A stretch of 64,000 nt of DNA from Sphingomonas sp. PL-96 (GCF_020707215.1 NZ_JAJFET010000001.1:744001-808000), one strand, 5' to 3'. Positions 28,277-37,766 are shown, numbered from the stretch's first letter. The notes: a model not told the origin generated them from the letters alone. Made by a program: numbers and translations.

Positions 28277-29604
28277 TCTGCCTTCTCCTTGACCGGTGTG
28301 AATTCCAGCGTCTGGGGCGGGTCAAAGGTCCGCGCCCGCCGAAGCTCGGGAAAGATGCGTGCCCACAGGGCCGTGATCAATATCGCGCCGATTCCCCCCG
28401 CCACAACCGCCGCGACCGGACCGACGGCCGCCGCGAGGAAGCCGGACTCCGCCTCGCCAAGCTCGTTCGAGCCGGAAACGAACAGGGTCGAGACGGCACC
28501 TACGCGGCCACGCATCTCGTCCGGCGTATACAGCTGGATCAGCGACTGGCGGACATAGACCGACACCATATCCGCAGCACCCAGCACGAACAGCGCGCCC
28601 AGGGCCAGCAGCACCGAAGGTGCCGTGTCGTGCCCGATCGCACCCTGGCCGAGCAGCGGCAGCAGCAGCGGCGCGCTCAGTCCGAAGGCGATGGTGGCCC
28701 CGCCGAAGATCGCGACCGCCAGCAGCATCTTCACGCCGACGTTGGTGGTGAGCGGCCGCCACGAAAACCACAATGCTACTGCGATCGCGCCAAGCGCCGG
28801 GGCGGCGCGCAGATGGCCGAGGCCGTCGGCGCCTACCTGCAGGATGTCGCGTGCATAGACCGGCAGCATCGCGGTAGCCCCGCCCAGCAGCACCGCGAAC
28901 AGATCGAGCGAGATCGCCCCCAGCACCAGCCGGTTCTGACGCACATAGGTCAGGCCCTCCAGCATCTGTCGGAATGGATTGGCCTTCCCGCGCACAGCCG
29001 TGACCGGCACCCGGCCGATCAGCGACAGCATCAGGAAGGAAAAGCTGAAGAGGCAGGCGGAGACGGTATAGGGCAGCCAGTGGCTGGCGGCGTAGAGATA
29101 GCCGCCCATCGTCGGCCCCAGCACGGTGCCAGCCTGCCAGGCGATCGAGCTCATCGCGATCGCCGTCGGCAACACGGCCTTGGGGACCAGATTGGGAGCC
29201 AGCGCCTGGAGCGACGGGCCAGCAAAGGCGCGTGCCACGCCCAGCAGAGCCGCCACGAGGAACAGCAGTTCGAGGGTGACGTGCTCGTGGTAGCTCGCCA
29301 CGGCCAGGGTGATCGCGCACCCGGCCTCGATCGCGACCGCACCGCGCGCGATCCAGCGGCGGTCAACCCGGTCGGCGACCCAGCCGGCGACCAGCGACAG
29401 CGCCAGCAGCGGGAGGAACTGGGCGACGCCGATCAGGCCCAAATAGAAAGCGGCGTCCTTCACATCCATCGTTCGCCGCGCCAGGTCATAGACCTGCCAG
29501 CCGATGACGATCACCATCGCCATCTGCGCGAGTGTCGTCGAAAGCCGAGCCAGGAAATAGGCGCGAAAATTATGGATGGCGAAGGGGTGCGGCGCGGCGG
29601 TCAT
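28273..29604 (-). CDS. MFS transporter (EntS/MFS_3 type)
   Basis: 443 residues with about 12 hydrophobic segments. Seen: [18 protein letters not shown] (the MFS_3 start), [10 protein letters not shown] (motif A between helices 2 and 3), [19 protein letters not shown] and [17 protein letters not shown], a set characteristic of EntS-like exporters and YfiS-like proteins. Substrate unknown. The coupling to cysK (4-base overlap) raises the possibility of cysteine or thiol export, as for other MFS/LysE exporters, but this is inference. Confidence 0.9.
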   Translation of the reverse strand: MTAAPHPFAIHNFRAYFLARLSTTLAQMAMVIVIGWQVYDLARRTMDVKDAAFYLGLIGVAQFLPLLALSLVAGWVADRVDRRWIARGAVAIEAGCAITLAVASYHEHVTLELLFLVAALLGVARAFAGPSLQALAPNLVPKAVLPTAIAMSSIAWQAGTVLGPTMGGYLYAASHWLPYTVSACLFSFSFLMLSLIGRVPVTAVRGKANPFRQMLEGLTYVRQNRLVLGAISLDLFAVLLGGATAMLPVYARDILQVGADGLGHLRAAPALGAIAVALWFSWRPLTTNVGVKMLLAVAIFGGATIAFGLSAPLLLPLLGQGAIGHDTAPSVLLALGALFVLGAADMVSVYVRQSLIQLYTPDEMRGRVGAVSTLFVSGSNELGEAESGFLAAAVGPVAAVVAGGIGAILITALWARIFPELRRARTFDPPQTLEFTPVKEKAE

Positions 29605-29667
29605 GCCCGGTGTCTATGCGGGGGGCGGGGCGGCGGCAATCAAGCTTTGCTTGGCGCCGGAAATGGA

Positions 29668-29692
29668 CGCGCGGCGGGTCCGCCGCCACGCG
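29668..29692 (-). terminator. GC-rich hairpin after the alpha/beta hydrolase
   Basis: On the minus strand, just past the stop at 29700, a stem of four plus five base pairs with one mismatch (CGCG, CCGCC arms) and a five-base loop. No T run follows, so it is at most a weak or Rho-assisted terminator. Confidence 0.35.
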
Positions 29693-29699
29693 CCGGGCT

Positions 29700-30557
29700 T
29701 CACAGGGCGGCAGCGCCGTGGGTGCGGGTCACCGGATCACCCAGGAAGGCGAGCAGGTCGTCGGTCAGCCGCTCCTGCTCGGTGGCGAACAGGCCGTGCG
29801 GTGCGCCGTCATATTCGATCAGCTTGGCACCCGGGATCGCGGTTGCCGCGGCGCGTCCGGTGGCATCGATTGGCACGGTGTTGTCGGACGTGCCGTGGAT
29901 AATCAGCGTCGGCACGGTGAAGGATGCCAGGTCGGGGCGGAAGTCGGTGGTGCCGAACGCCTCGGCACAGGCGAGCGTGGGCTTGAGCCCCGCCTGCTGC
30001 GTCAGGTTCCATGCCCAGTGCAGCCGCTCTTCGCTCACCGGGCTGGTGATGAAGCCGACGCCGAAGAACTGGTCCAGGAAGTTCGCCATGAACTTCGGCC
30101 GGTCCTCCAGCATCTGCGCCGCCATGTCGTCGAGCTGCGCCTGCGGCACGCCATCGGGATTGTCGTCGGTCTGGAGCATGAACGGCACTACCGAACCGAC
30201 CAGCACCGCCTTGGCCACACCCTTGCCGGCATGGCGCGACATGTAGCGTGCGACCTCGCCGCCACCCATCGAGAAGCCAACCAGGGTCGCGCCAGAGGTG
30301 ACGCCGCACGCCTCCATCACGTCCGCCAGATCGTCCGACAGCGTGTCATAGTCATAGCCCGACCAGGGCTGCTCGGACCGGCCGAAGCCGCGGCGATCAT
30401 AGGCGATCACGCGATAACCGGCGTTGGCGAGCGCGAACGCCTGCGCGTCCCAGCTGTCGGACGACAGCGGCCAGCCATGGATCAGAACGACCGCAGGCCC
30501 GCTCCCCCAGTCCTTGACATAGAGGTTGGTGCCATCGCGGGTTTCGATCATCGGCAT
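29700..30557 (-). CDS. Alpha/beta hydrolase (cofactor-free haloperoxidase-like)
   Basis: 285 residues. Seen: DWGSGPAVVLIHGWPLSSDSW (oxyanion region), GFGRSEQPWSGYDYDTL, the nucleophile serine in VGFSMGGGE, catalytic aspartate in HGTSDNTVPID and histidine in GAPHGLF. These are hallmarks of the non-heme chloroperoxidase/arylesterase group; many members are esterases or perhydrolases. ATG 30557 and 30551 both fit. It lies 49 bases after the stress flavoprotein gene on the same strand and may belong to the same general-stress transcript. Confidence 0.88.
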   Translation of the reverse strand: MPMIETRDGTNLYVKDWGSGPAVVLIHGWPLSSDSWDAQAFALANAGYRVIAYDRRGFGRSEQPWSGYDYDTLSDDLADVMEACGVTSGATLVGFSMGGGEVARYMSRHAGKGVAKAVLVGSVVPFMLQTDDNPDGVPQAQLDDMAAQMLEDRPKFMANFLDQFFGVGFITSPVSEERLHWAWNLTQQAGLKPTLACAEAFGTTDFRPDLASFTVPTLIIHGTSDNTVPIDATGRAAATAIPGAKLIEYDGAPHGLFATEQERLTDDLLAFLGDPVTRTHGAAAL

Positions 30558-30605
30558 CGCCGGTTCCTTGTACAGATGGGAGTATGGAGGGGCGGGGCGT
30601 GCCGG

Positions 30606-31097
30606 TCAGCCGAGGGTGACGTCCGCGACCTTGTCCGCGTAATCGGCCTTGGGATCGACACCGAGCAGGATCTTGATGCCTGCAAACAGGCTGGATTCGT
30701 CGAGCCAGATCTTGGCGTGCTCGGCATCCAGGCGGATCAGCTCCAGCTTGGGATCGTCCTTGCCGCCTTCATACCAGGCAGCCGCGAAGCGGTTCCACAG
30801 CCGGTCCACCATCGTGCGGTCCTGCTCGACCACGAGATTGCCGTGGATGCTGGCGAACACGTCATGGTTCTTGGATGCAAAATGGGCGGTTGCGCGCGTA
30901 CCCTCGCGCATTTCCTTCACCAGCGTGTTGTCCTTGGTGGTGAAGAACCAGACCGCGCCATGCTCGGCACCGTCGAGGGTCTGGCCGGTCATCGGCTGGG
31001 CATGGCCATCGCCCACGCCATCGATCCCCAGCATCAGCGTGCGATCGGATTTCAGGGCTTTCCAGAAGCGGGTCTGAATTTCCTGGGGCGTCGGCAT
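30606..31097 (-). CDS. Pyridoxamine 5'-phosphate oxidase-like general stress protein
   Basis: 163 residues of the FMN-binding split-barrel fold, group of general stress protein 26. Seen: TPQEIQTRFWKALKS, MLGIDG, GAVWFFTTKDNTLVKEM, a VFASIHGNLVVEQD strand and LWNRFAAAWYEGGKDDPKLELI, a strong signature of this stress subfamily. The ATG at 31097 has AGGAGAG upstream. A matching EcfG-type promoter lies at 31124-31148. Likely role: flavin-dependent protection under general stress; reaction unknown. Confidence 0.88.
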   Translation of the reverse strand: MPTPQEIQTRFWKALKSDRTLMLGIDGVGDGHAQPMTGQTLDGAEHGAVWFFTTKDNTLVKEMREGTRATAHFASKNHDVFASIHGNLVVEQDRTMVDRLWNRFAAAWYEGGKDDPKLELIRLDAEHAKIWLDESSLFAGIKILLGVDPKADYADKVADVTLG

Positions 31098-31123
31098 GCG
31101 GCTCTCCTGCAGTTCGCGGGGCC

Positions 31124-31148
31124 AACGGCCGGAGAGGGGCACGGTTCC
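31124..31148 (-). promoter_or_regulatory. EcfG-type general stress promoter (GGAAC-N16-CGTT)
   Basis: On the minus strand GGAAC (31148-31144) is followed by exactly 16 bases and CGTT (31127-31124), 26 bases before the ATG of the general-stress flavoprotein. This is the consensus of the alphaproteobacterial general stress sigma factor EcfG. The match, spacing, distance and gene function all agree. I found no second perfect copy in intergenic DNA of this window. Confidence 0.75.
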
Positions 31149-31155
31149 GGGGGGT

Positions 31156-31178
31156 GGCCGGGATGCGAGATCCCGGCC
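31156..31178 (-). terminator. Hairpin downstream of the BA14K-like gene
   Basis: Perfect 9-bp stem GGCCGGGAT/ATCCCGGCC with a five-base loop, ten bases beyond the stop of the BA14K-like gene on the minus strand and just upstream of the EcfG promoter. No T tract. It would insulate the stress gene from the upstream transcript. Confidence 0.55.
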
Positions 31179-31187
31179 CGGTCCGAA

Positions 31188-31505
31188 TTACAGCGTGCAG
31201 CGACGCGACTGGCGACCGCTGACGTAGGTGTCGTTGCGCGGATTGTAGCTGCGGAAGCGCTGCTGACAGGCGCGAACATGGCGGTACCAGTCGTTCTGGC
31301 GGCCACGATAGGCCTTCGGCGGAGCCGCAGGACGATTGCCCCAGCGATTGTTCCAGTTGCCGTAGTTGTTGTTGCTGCGCGTCGTCGTCGTGGTGCGGGT
31401 CACGGTGCGCACCGTGCGCTCCTGCTGGTGATGCTGCGCATTGGCAGCGGCTGGGGCGAGCATCGCCAGGGCGGCGCCAAGGGCGCCAGCAAGCAACTTC
31501 TGCAT
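31188..31505 (-). CDS. BA14K-like secreted protein
   Basis: 105 residues with a signal peptide (MQKLLAGALGAALAMLAPAA, cleavage near ANA-QHH). The mature part starts with a Thr/Arg/Asn-rich stretch (RTVTRTTTTTRSNNN) and ends with YRHVRACQQRFRSYNPRND and GRQSRRC, the BA14K pattern of two cysteines around a R-S-Y-x-P motif. BA14K (Brucella) is an immunogenic lectin-like surface protein; the role in free-living relatives is unknown. The ATG at 31505 is chosen because it opens the signal peptide. A weak EcfG-like element lies upstream. Confidence 0.75.
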   Translation of the reverse strand: MQKLLAGALGAALAMLAPAAANAQHHQQERTVRTVTRTTTTTRSNNNYGNWNNRWGNRPAAPPKAYRGRQNDWYRHVRACQQRFRSYNPRNDTYVSGRQSRRCTL

Positions 31506-31691
31506 GATGTCTACTCCTCTTGCCGCCCAACGCCGGCGGCGGGGGACATAACCCCTATCCCGACGATTGTTTCCGGCAGCAACACACGCCGCTCCGAAAT
31601 GTTCTGGGCCCGTAACAATGATTGGTCGGTACGATGAAGCGAGAATGCCTGTTGTGCGCACGCGCCGAGGTGGTGCCGGCGACGAGGCGGG

Positions 31692-31961
31692 TCAGGGGCG
31701 GATGCTGAACTCGACGTCCGTCACATAGATGCGCTCGACGCACTGTTCTGCCGCCCAGGCGAGCCCCGCGTCCTCGGCCGCCTCGCGGGTGTCGAACGGC
31801 GGCACCCCGATCAGCGCCACCGACTCGACCTCGTCGCCATCGCCACAGGCGATCAGCGCGGCGCCGGTGAGCTCGAAACGTCCGTCCTCCAGCTGAACGA
31901 TGCTGATGCAGTCGACATCGCCGGGTGCCACCTGGCCGCTGGGCAGTCGTGCGATTTCCAT
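31692..31961 (-). CDS. Small conserved hypothetical protein
   Basis: 89 residues from the ATG at 31961, which has GGAGGTG six bases upstream. Acidic, with DCISIVQLEDGRFELTGAALI and a central DTREAAEDAGLAWAAEQC helix. No signal peptide or membrane segment. I do not recognise a named family. The strong ribosome-binding site and clean coding frame make it a real gene; function unknown. It lies 61 bases after opgH on the same strand. Confidence 0.7.
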   Translation of the reverse strand: MEIARLPSGQVAPGDVDCISIVQLEDGRFELTGAALIACGDGDEVESVALIGVPPFDTREAAEDAGLAWAAEQCVERIYVTDVEFSIRP

Positions 31962-32022
31962 GAAACACCTCCATTGATTGCACGCGCAACGCTCGGGCAG
32001 CCAAATTGGTGCAAGGACTCTG

Positions 32023-33840
32023 TCAGGCTGTTTTGGGCGTCGGCAGCGCGCGTTGCTCCGGAAGCGGCGCGGTGCCGAGCGCCCGGTGCTCCGGCTCGAA
32101 GATCGCGTGGCGCGCCGCCCAGCCACCCGCACGTGCGCTCGCCGTCCACTGCACCACCCACGGCGACAGCAGCAGCCCCAGCGTCACGGGCAGCAGCCAC
32201 AGCGCGGTCACGGGCATCAGCGGCGACAGCAGCAGGAGCGCAACGCCGATGCCGACGTGCCAGTGATAGCGCGGCAGGATGTCGCGCATGGCCAGGCCGT
32301 CGCTCTGCCGGCTCTGCGGATCCCAGGCGGCGCGCTTGCCCATCGCGATGCCGATCACGTCGATGGTCTGAGTGACCGCGATCGCGGGGGCCGCGAGCAT
32401 CGACAGCGGCACGTCGAGCACCACCGAACGCCAGATCGTTCGCCATCCGCCCAACGCCTCGCGCCGCTCGCGATCAGCCGTCGCCCAGATCACGCTCAGC
32501 GCCTTGGGCCCGAACAGCAGCAGCAGGGTAACGGCCAGCACCGCGCCGGACGCGCTGCGGTTCATCAGGCTGGGTTCCCCGACCAGCGCCTGGACGATGC
32601 TGGTCAGGATCAGGAGCAGCCACAGCGGCGAGGCGAGATAGGCGGACGCGCCGAGCAGCAACTGCAGCCGGTTGATCCAGTGAAAGCCCGATGCGCCCAG
32701 CAGCCGCAGATGCTGGATGTTGCCCTGCGCCCAGCGCCGGTCGCGCACCGCGGCGTCGATCAGCGTCGGGGGATACTCCTCGAACGTCGCGTCGGTCAGC
32801 ACCATGTGCACGCGCCAGCCGCGCCGCCGCAGCAGCGCCGCCTCGACCATGTCGTGGCTCATGATCGTGCCGCCGAACGGCGGGCCGCCGGGAAGCTCGG
32901 GCAGGCCGCAGCAGGCGGCGAACGCCTCGATCCGGATCAATGCGTTGTGCCCCCAGAACGTCGCCTCTGCGCCCGACCACCAGACGAGGCCCGCGGTCGA
33001 GATCGGCCCGTAGAGCCGGCTCGCGAACTGCATCCAGCGCTGGAACAGCGTGGTGGCCCCGATGACCATCGGCACGGTCTGAAGCAGCGCCACTGCCGGC
33101 CGGCGGTCCAGCACCTGGGCCATGCCGATGATGGTGTCGCCGCCCATCAGGCTGTCGGCGTCGAGCATCAGCATGTAGTCATAGGCGCCGCCGAACCGGC
33201 GGATCCATTCGGCGACATTGCCGGGCTTGCGGCCGACATTCTGCGTCCGGCGGCGATAGTAGAGCGCACAGTCGAGCTGGCGGGAGAGGGACTCCCACGC
33301 GGCGACTTCCTCCGCCTCCGCTTCCGGCGCCGAATCGCTCAGGATGAAGAAGTCGAAGTGCTTGGCCATGCCGCCCTGGGCGATCGCCTCGGCCATCCGG
33401 GCGATGCGGCCGTAGACGGCCTCCACATCCTCATTGTGGACCGGCATCAGGATGGCGGTGCGGCCCTTGAGTGGTGAAGACCAGCGCGGCGTCGGCATGA
33501 AGCCGGGGCGCAGGCCCGTAATCAGCAGCAGGAAGCCGACCGATGCGTTGATGAAGCCGAACGAGATCAGCGCGAACAGCGGGAAGAAGATGCCGAGCAG
33601 CACCGCGTCGGTGAGGCTCCACCCGTCGGCGACCAGCGACTCCTTCAGCGCCGTCGAGGCGACGGTCGCCAGCATGGCAGTGAGCAGGACCAGGAGGACG
33701 CGGCGTGCGAAGATGTCGTCACCATCCTCCTGGCCGCCCGACCAGGGCTCGGGCACGCGACGCGGCGGCGGCGGACCGTCGAACCGCTGGACCGGCATGT
33801 CGATCGGGGCTTCCGCCGGGAGGCGAGCCGGTTCCCTCAC
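32023..33840 (-). CDS. opgH: Glucans biosynthesis glucosyltransferase OpgH
   Basis: Inner-membrane processive glycosyltransferase (GT2) that makes the beta-1,2-glucan backbone of osmoregulated periplasmic glucans from UDP-glucose. 605 residues, shorter than the ~850 of E. coli because the long N-terminal cytoplasmic region is reduced. Seen: two N-terminal helices, TAILMPVHNEDVEAV, MLMLDADSLMGGD (DxD), FGGTIMSHDMVEA (acceptor Asp) and RRWAQGN (Q/RxxRW equivalent), then several C-terminal helices. GTG start overlaps the opgG stop (GTGA), so the pair is translationally coupled. Confidence 0.94.
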   Translation of the reverse strand: MREPARLPAEAPIDMPVQRFDGPPPPRRVPEPWSGGQEDGDDIFARRVLLVLLTAMLATVASTALKESLVADGWSLTDAVLLGIFFPLFALISFGFINASVGFLLLITGLRPGFMPTPRWSSPLKGRTAILMPVHNEDVEAVYGRIARMAEAIAQGGMAKHFDFFILSDSAPEAEAEEVAAWESLSRQLDCALYYRRRTQNVGRKPGNVAEWIRRFGGAYDYMLMLDADSLMGGDTIIGMAQVLDRRPAVALLQTVPMVIGATTLFQRWMQFASRLYGPISTAGLVWWSGAEATFWGHNALIRIEAFAACCGLPELPGGPPFGGTIMSHDMVEAALLRRRGWRVHMVLTDATFEEYPPTLIDAAVRDRRWAQGNIQHLRLLGASGFHWINRLQLLLGASAYLASPLWLLLILTSIVQALVGEPSLMNRSASGAVLAVTLLLLFGPKALSVIWATADRERREALGGWRTIWRSVVLDVPLSMLAAPAIAVTQTIDVIGIAMGKRAAWDPQSRQSDGLAMRDILPRYHWHVGIGVALLLLSPLMPVTALWLLPVTLGLLLSPWVVQWTASARAGGWAARHAIFEPEHRALGTAPLPEQRALPTPKTA

Positions 33841-35339
33841 CCGTTGAACACCGGGAACAACAGGGTTTCGCTCAGGGCGCGCTCGCCGCGCTTCAGGAAC
33901 AGCCGCACGTCCGCCGGGCCATTCCCCTCGGGCGCAATGTCGGCGGTCACGCGCCAGCGGTTCTTCTGGCCCACGATTGGATAGGCCGCGCTGGCGATCA
34001 GCCTGCCGCGCACAATCTCGATCGCGGGCGAGACGCCACTCGACCGGTCGAGCCCGGCGAGGCCTTCGCCCTCATAGTCGACCACCAGCTTGCGCGCGCC
34101 CTTGGTCGGCGTGTCGCCCGGCCGTCCGGCGACGCCGGTCCAGCTGTCCACGACATGCGCCGCGGCCGGCGTGAGGGTCGGATCGTCCGATCCCCAGCGC
34201 AGGCCATAGTCGAACTGCAGGCGCTGCCCGGCCTTGGGCGCCTCTGCCGGCACCCAGAAGGAGACGATGTTGTCGACCGTCTCGGCCGCGGTCGGGAAGG
34301 CGAACAGCATCACATTGCCACGCCCCCATTGGCCGCGTGGCTCCACCCACAGGTTCGGGCGGCGATCGTAGAAGGCGCCGTCGTCCTGATAATGGTCGAA
34401 GTTGCGGTCACGCTGGAGCAGGCCGAAGCCGCGCGGGTGCTCGTCGGCGAAGCTGTCCAGCGTCTCGTGCGGCGGGTTGACCAGCGGGCGCCAGATGCGC
34501 TCGCCGCGACCGGTCAGCAGCGCCAGGCCGTCGGAGTCGTGGATCTCGGGGCGCCAGTCGACCGCGGCGGCGCGATTGCCTTCGCCATACCAGAACATGC
34601 TGGTGGCCGGCGCAATGCCCAGCCGCTCGACGTCGCGGCGCAGGTGCAGCACGGCCGACACGTCCTGCTGCACGCCATTCTGATGGCGGCTGGCGATGCG
34701 GTAGGCGCCCGTAACGCTCTCACCGTCCATCAACGCATAGACGGTATAGGCATCCGCGGCCGTGCGCTCGATCCAGAATTCGGTGAAGTCGGGAAATTCC
34801 TCGCGACCCGAAATGCCGGTGTTGATCGCGACACCGCGCGCGGACAGGCCGTACTGGTCCTGGGAGCCCGCGGTACGGAAATAGGATGCGCCCTGGAACG
34901 CCATCCAGTCGCTCTCCCGGCCGGGTACCATCGCGCGAAAACCGGCGATGCCGAGTGGCGGGGCGTGGCCCGACACCGCCTCGAACAGGTCGCGGGAGAA
35001 GGGGACGGCCTGCGCCTGGCCGTTCTCGACGATGTGGATCTTGACCGGCATCGGCGCATAACGGCCGAGCGGGAACAGGCGGATGCCGCCGGCCAGCGTC
35101 TCCTGCGGACGGTAGCGGATCGAGCCCACGGCATCATAGTCGATGTCTGCGGCGGCGGCGACCCGCTCCGGCTTGCGATAGGGCTGGGTCGCAAGCGCGG
35201 CCGCACGCTGCTGCAACAGTTCCCACGAAAATGGCTCCGCTGGGGCTTCGGTCTTGCGGGCCATGGCGGCCAGCGGTGCTCCGAACAGCGCGGCTAAGCC
35301 GGCAGTGGCGACGATTTCACGACGGGTCGGGTTTCGCAT
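33837..35339 (-). CDS. opgG: Periplasmic glucans biosynthesis protein OpgG/OpgD
   Basis: Periplasmic partner that modifies or helps export osmoregulated glucans. 500 residues from ATG 35339. The N terminus (NPTRREIVATAGLAALFGA) carries a twin arginine before a mild hydrophobic stretch, a Tat-type signal like that of E. coli OpgD. Seen after it: FSWELLQQRAAALA, IDYDAVGSIRYRP, LFPLGRYAPMPVKIH, SYFRTAGSQDQYGLSARG and FHYQD-like RNFDHYQDDGAFYDRRPNLWVEP, all OpgG/OpgD hallmarks. First gene of the opgGH operon, 141 bases after the helicase gene. Confidence 0.93.
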   Translation of the reverse strand: MRNPTRREIVATAGLAALFGAPLAAMARKTEAPAEPFSWELLQQRAAALATQPYRKPERVAAAADIDYDAVGSIRYRPQETLAGGIRLFPLGRYAPMPVKIHIVENGQAQAVPFSRDLFEAVSGHAPPLGIAGFRAMVPGRESDWMAFQGASYFRTAGSQDQYGLSARGVAINTGISGREEFPDFTEFWIERTAADAYTVYALMDGESVTGAYRIASRHQNGVQQDVSAVLHLRRDVERLGIAPATSMFWYGEGNRAAAVDWRPEIHDSDGLALLTGRGERIWRPLVNPPHETLDSFADEHPRGFGLLQRDRNFDHYQDDGAFYDRRPNLWVEPRGQWGRGNVMLFAFPTAAETVDNIVSFWVPAEAPKAGQRLQFDYGLRWGSDDPTLTPAAAHVVDSWTGVAGRPGDTPTKGARKLVVDYEGEGLAGLDRSSGVSPAIEIVRGRLIASAAYPIVGQKNRWRVTADIAPEGNGPADVRLFLKRGERALSETLLFPVFNG

Positions 35340-35480
35340 GCACGCTCCAAAGCCCGGAAGGGCATATTGTTGCATTGCAGCAAATGCCGAAATGATGGCC
35401 TTGTCGAATCCGTTTCGCCCGCAGCACGATCAGACGTGCCGGCGATGCGGGCAGCGGCGCCGCCGCCGGCCCGGAACCGC

Positions 35481-37766
35481 TCAGCCGACCGTCACGAAGC
35501 TGTCGAGCACGCGCTTGCGCCCGCCGGTCTCGAAGTCGATCTCCAGCTTGTTGCCCTCGATCGCGGCGATCGTGCCGTAGCCGAACTTCTGGTGAAACAC
35601 GCGCAGGCCCAGGCTCACGTCGCTGCGGCCCTTGTTGCCCAGGCTCACCGCACTCGCGCGGCTCTCGATCACGCGCGGCGCATCGCGGGTGAAGGTCGAG
35701 CCGCTGCTCGCCGCCCGCTGCCAGCCGGGCCCACGCCCGGTGCCGCGGTTCACGTCGGCGAAGGGGTCCGCCCGCTCGGACCAGTTCGCGCGCCACAGGC
35801 TCTCGCCGCCCGCCATCGTGGTCTCCGCATCGATATGCTCGGCCGGCAATTCGCCGACGAAGCGGCTGGGCAGCGAAGAGGTCCACTGGCCATAGATGCG
35901 GCGGTTGGCCGCGTGCAGGATCACCGCCAGCCGGCGCGCGCGGGTGATCGCGACATAGGCGAGGCGGCGTTCCTCCTCCAGGCTGGCGAGCCCGCCCTCA
36001 TCGAGCGAACGCTGCGAGGGAAACAGCCCTTCCTCCCAGCCGGCCAGGAACACCGTGTCGAACTCCAGCCCCTTGGCGGCGTGGATCGTCATGATGGTGA
36101 CCTGCGGCTCCTGGGTGGCGCCTTCATTGTCCATCACCAGGCTGACATGCTCCAGGAATGCACCCAGGCTGTCATATTCCTCCATCGCGCGGACGAGTTC
36201 GTTGAGGTTCTCCAGGCGCCCCGCGGCCTCGGCCGACTTCTCGGCCTGCCACATCGCCGTATAGCCGCTCTCGTCGAGCAACTGGCGGGCGAGCTCGGGG
36301 TGGGGCAGGTCGCGCGCCATGTCGCGCCAACGCGCGATGTCGCCGACCAGCCGGCGGAGCGACTTGCGCGCCGCCCCGGTCAGCTCGTCGGTGTCGAGGA
36401 TGCGCGCCGCCGCCGTCATCAGCGGGCTGCCGGTCGCGCGCGCATAGCGGTGGACGGTCGCGACCGCCTTGTCGCCCAGACCGCGCTTGGGCACGTTGAC
36501 GATGCGTTCGAACGCCAGGTCATCGGCCGGCTGGTTGACGACGCGGAGATAGGCGATCGCGTCGCGGATCTCCATGCGCTCATAGAAGCGCTGGCCGCCG
36601 ACGATGCGATAGGGAAGGCCGATCGCGATGAAGCGGTCCTCGAACTCGCGGGTCTGGTGCTGCGCGCGGACCAGGATCGCCATCTCGTCATAGGATTTGC
36701 CCGCCCGGCGGCAGGATTCCATCTCCTCGCCGACGCGCCGCGCCTCCTCGGGCCCGTCCCACACGCCGATCACGCGCACCTTCTCGCCCGCGTCCAGCTC
36801 CGTCCACAGCTGCTTGCCAAGCCGCCCGCTGTTGTTGGCGATCACGCCGCCGGCCGCGCCCAGGATGTGCGGGGTGGAACGGTAGTTCTGCTCCAGCCGG
36901 ATCACCTTGGCGCCCGGAAAATCGCGTTCGAAGCGCAGGATGTTCTCCACCTGCGCACCACGCCACGAATAGATCGACTGGTCGTCGTCACCCACGCAGC
37001 AGATGTTCTTGCGCTCCTGCGCCAGCAGCCGCAGCCACAGATACTGGACCGAGTTGGTGTCCTGATACTCGTCCACCATGATGTAGCGGAAGCGCTGCTG
37101 ATACTGCTCCAGCACGTCACGATGGGTGCGCAGGATGGTCAGCACGTGCAGCAGCAGGTCGCCGAAGTCGCAGGCGTTAACGGACCGGAGCCGATCCTGA
37201 TACTGCTGGTACAACTCGCCGCCACGACCATTGGCGAAGCGCTCGCTCTCGCCCGCATCCACGTCGGCGGGCGTCATGCCCTTGTTCTTCCAGCTGTCGA
37301 TCACGCCGGCGAGCTGGCGGGCAGGGAAGCGCTTCTCGTCCAGGTTCGCCGCCACGATCAGCTGCTTCATCAACCGCAGCTGGTCGTCGGTGTCGAGGAT
37401 GGTGAAGTTCGACTGCAGCCCCACCAACTCCGCATGCCGGCGCAGCATCTTCGCGCCGATCGCGTGAAAGGTGCCGAGCCACGGCATGCCCTCGACCGCA
37501 TCGCCGACCAGCCGCCCGACACGCTCGCGCATCTCGCGCGCGGCTTTGTTGGTGAAGGTGACCGACAGGATCTCCGACGGCCACGCCTTGCGCGTGTAGA
37601 GCAGGTGCGCCAGCCGCGCCGTCAGCGCCGCCGTCTTGCCCGTGCCCGCGCCTGCCAGCACCAGCACCGGCCCCTCGCTCGTCAGCACGGCTTCGCGCTG
37701 CGGTTCGTTGAGGCCGCGCAGGTATGGCGGGTCCTGGGGCGAGGGGGTCGTCTGCGGCACGTTCAT
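35481..37766 (-). CDS. uvrD: UvrD/PcrA-type DNA helicase
   Basis: Superfamily 1A 3'-5' helicase for excision and mismatch repair and removal of stalled complexes. 761 residues. Seen in order: Q-motif GLNEPQREAV, Walker A AGAGTGKTAAL (I), SVTFTNKAAREM (Ia), DEYQDTN (II), GDDDQSIYSWRGA (III), VIRLEQNYRS (IV), IMTIHAAKGLEFDTVF (V) and EERRLAYVAITRAR (VI). The ~30-residue C-terminal Tudor-like tail (VFHQKFGYGTI, DSFVTVG) that contacts RNA polymerase in PcrA is present. The ATG at 37766 is right: the longer open frame runs through extragenic palindromes. Confidence 0.94.
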   Translation of the reverse strand: MNVPQTTPSPQDPPYLRGLNEPQREAVLTSEGPVLVLAGAGTGKTAALTARLAHLLYTRKAWPSEILSVTFTNKAAREMRERVGRLVGDAVEGMPWLGTFHAIGAKMLRRHAELVGLQSNFTILDTDDQLRLMKQLIVAANLDEKRFPARQLAGVIDSWKNKGMTPADVDAGESERFANGRGGELYQQYQDRLRSVNACDFGDLLLHVLTILRTHRDVLEQYQQRFRYIMVDEYQDTNSVQYLWLRLLAQERKNICCVGDDDQSIYSWRGAQVENILRFERDFPGAKVIRLEQNYRSTPHILGAAGGVIANNSGRLGKQLWTELDAGEKVRVIGVWDGPEEARRVGEEMESCRRAGKSYDEMAILVRAQHQTREFEDRFIAIGLPYRIVGGQRFYERMEIRDAIAYLRVVNQPADDLAFERIVNVPKRGLGDKAVATVHRYARATGSPLMTAAARILDTDELTGAARKSLRRLVGDIARWRDMARDLPHPELARQLLDESGYTAMWQAEKSAEAAGRLENLNELVRAMEEYDSLGAFLEHVSLVMDNEGATQEPQVTIMTIHAAKGLEFDTVFLAGWEEGLFPSQRSLDEGGLASLEEERRLAYVAITRARRLAVILHAANRRIYGQWTSSLPSRFVGELPAEHIDAETTMAGGESLWRANWSERADPFADVNRGTGRGPGWQRAASSGSTFTRDAPRVIESRASAVSLGNKGRSDVSLGLRVFHQKFGYGTIAAIEGNKLEIDFETGGRKRVLDSFVTVG

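Noticed and set aside
31560..31595. EcfG-like element upstream of the BA14K-like gene (GGAAA-N16-GGTT)
   Set aside because: One mismatch in each half; too weak to call although the distance to the start is plausible.
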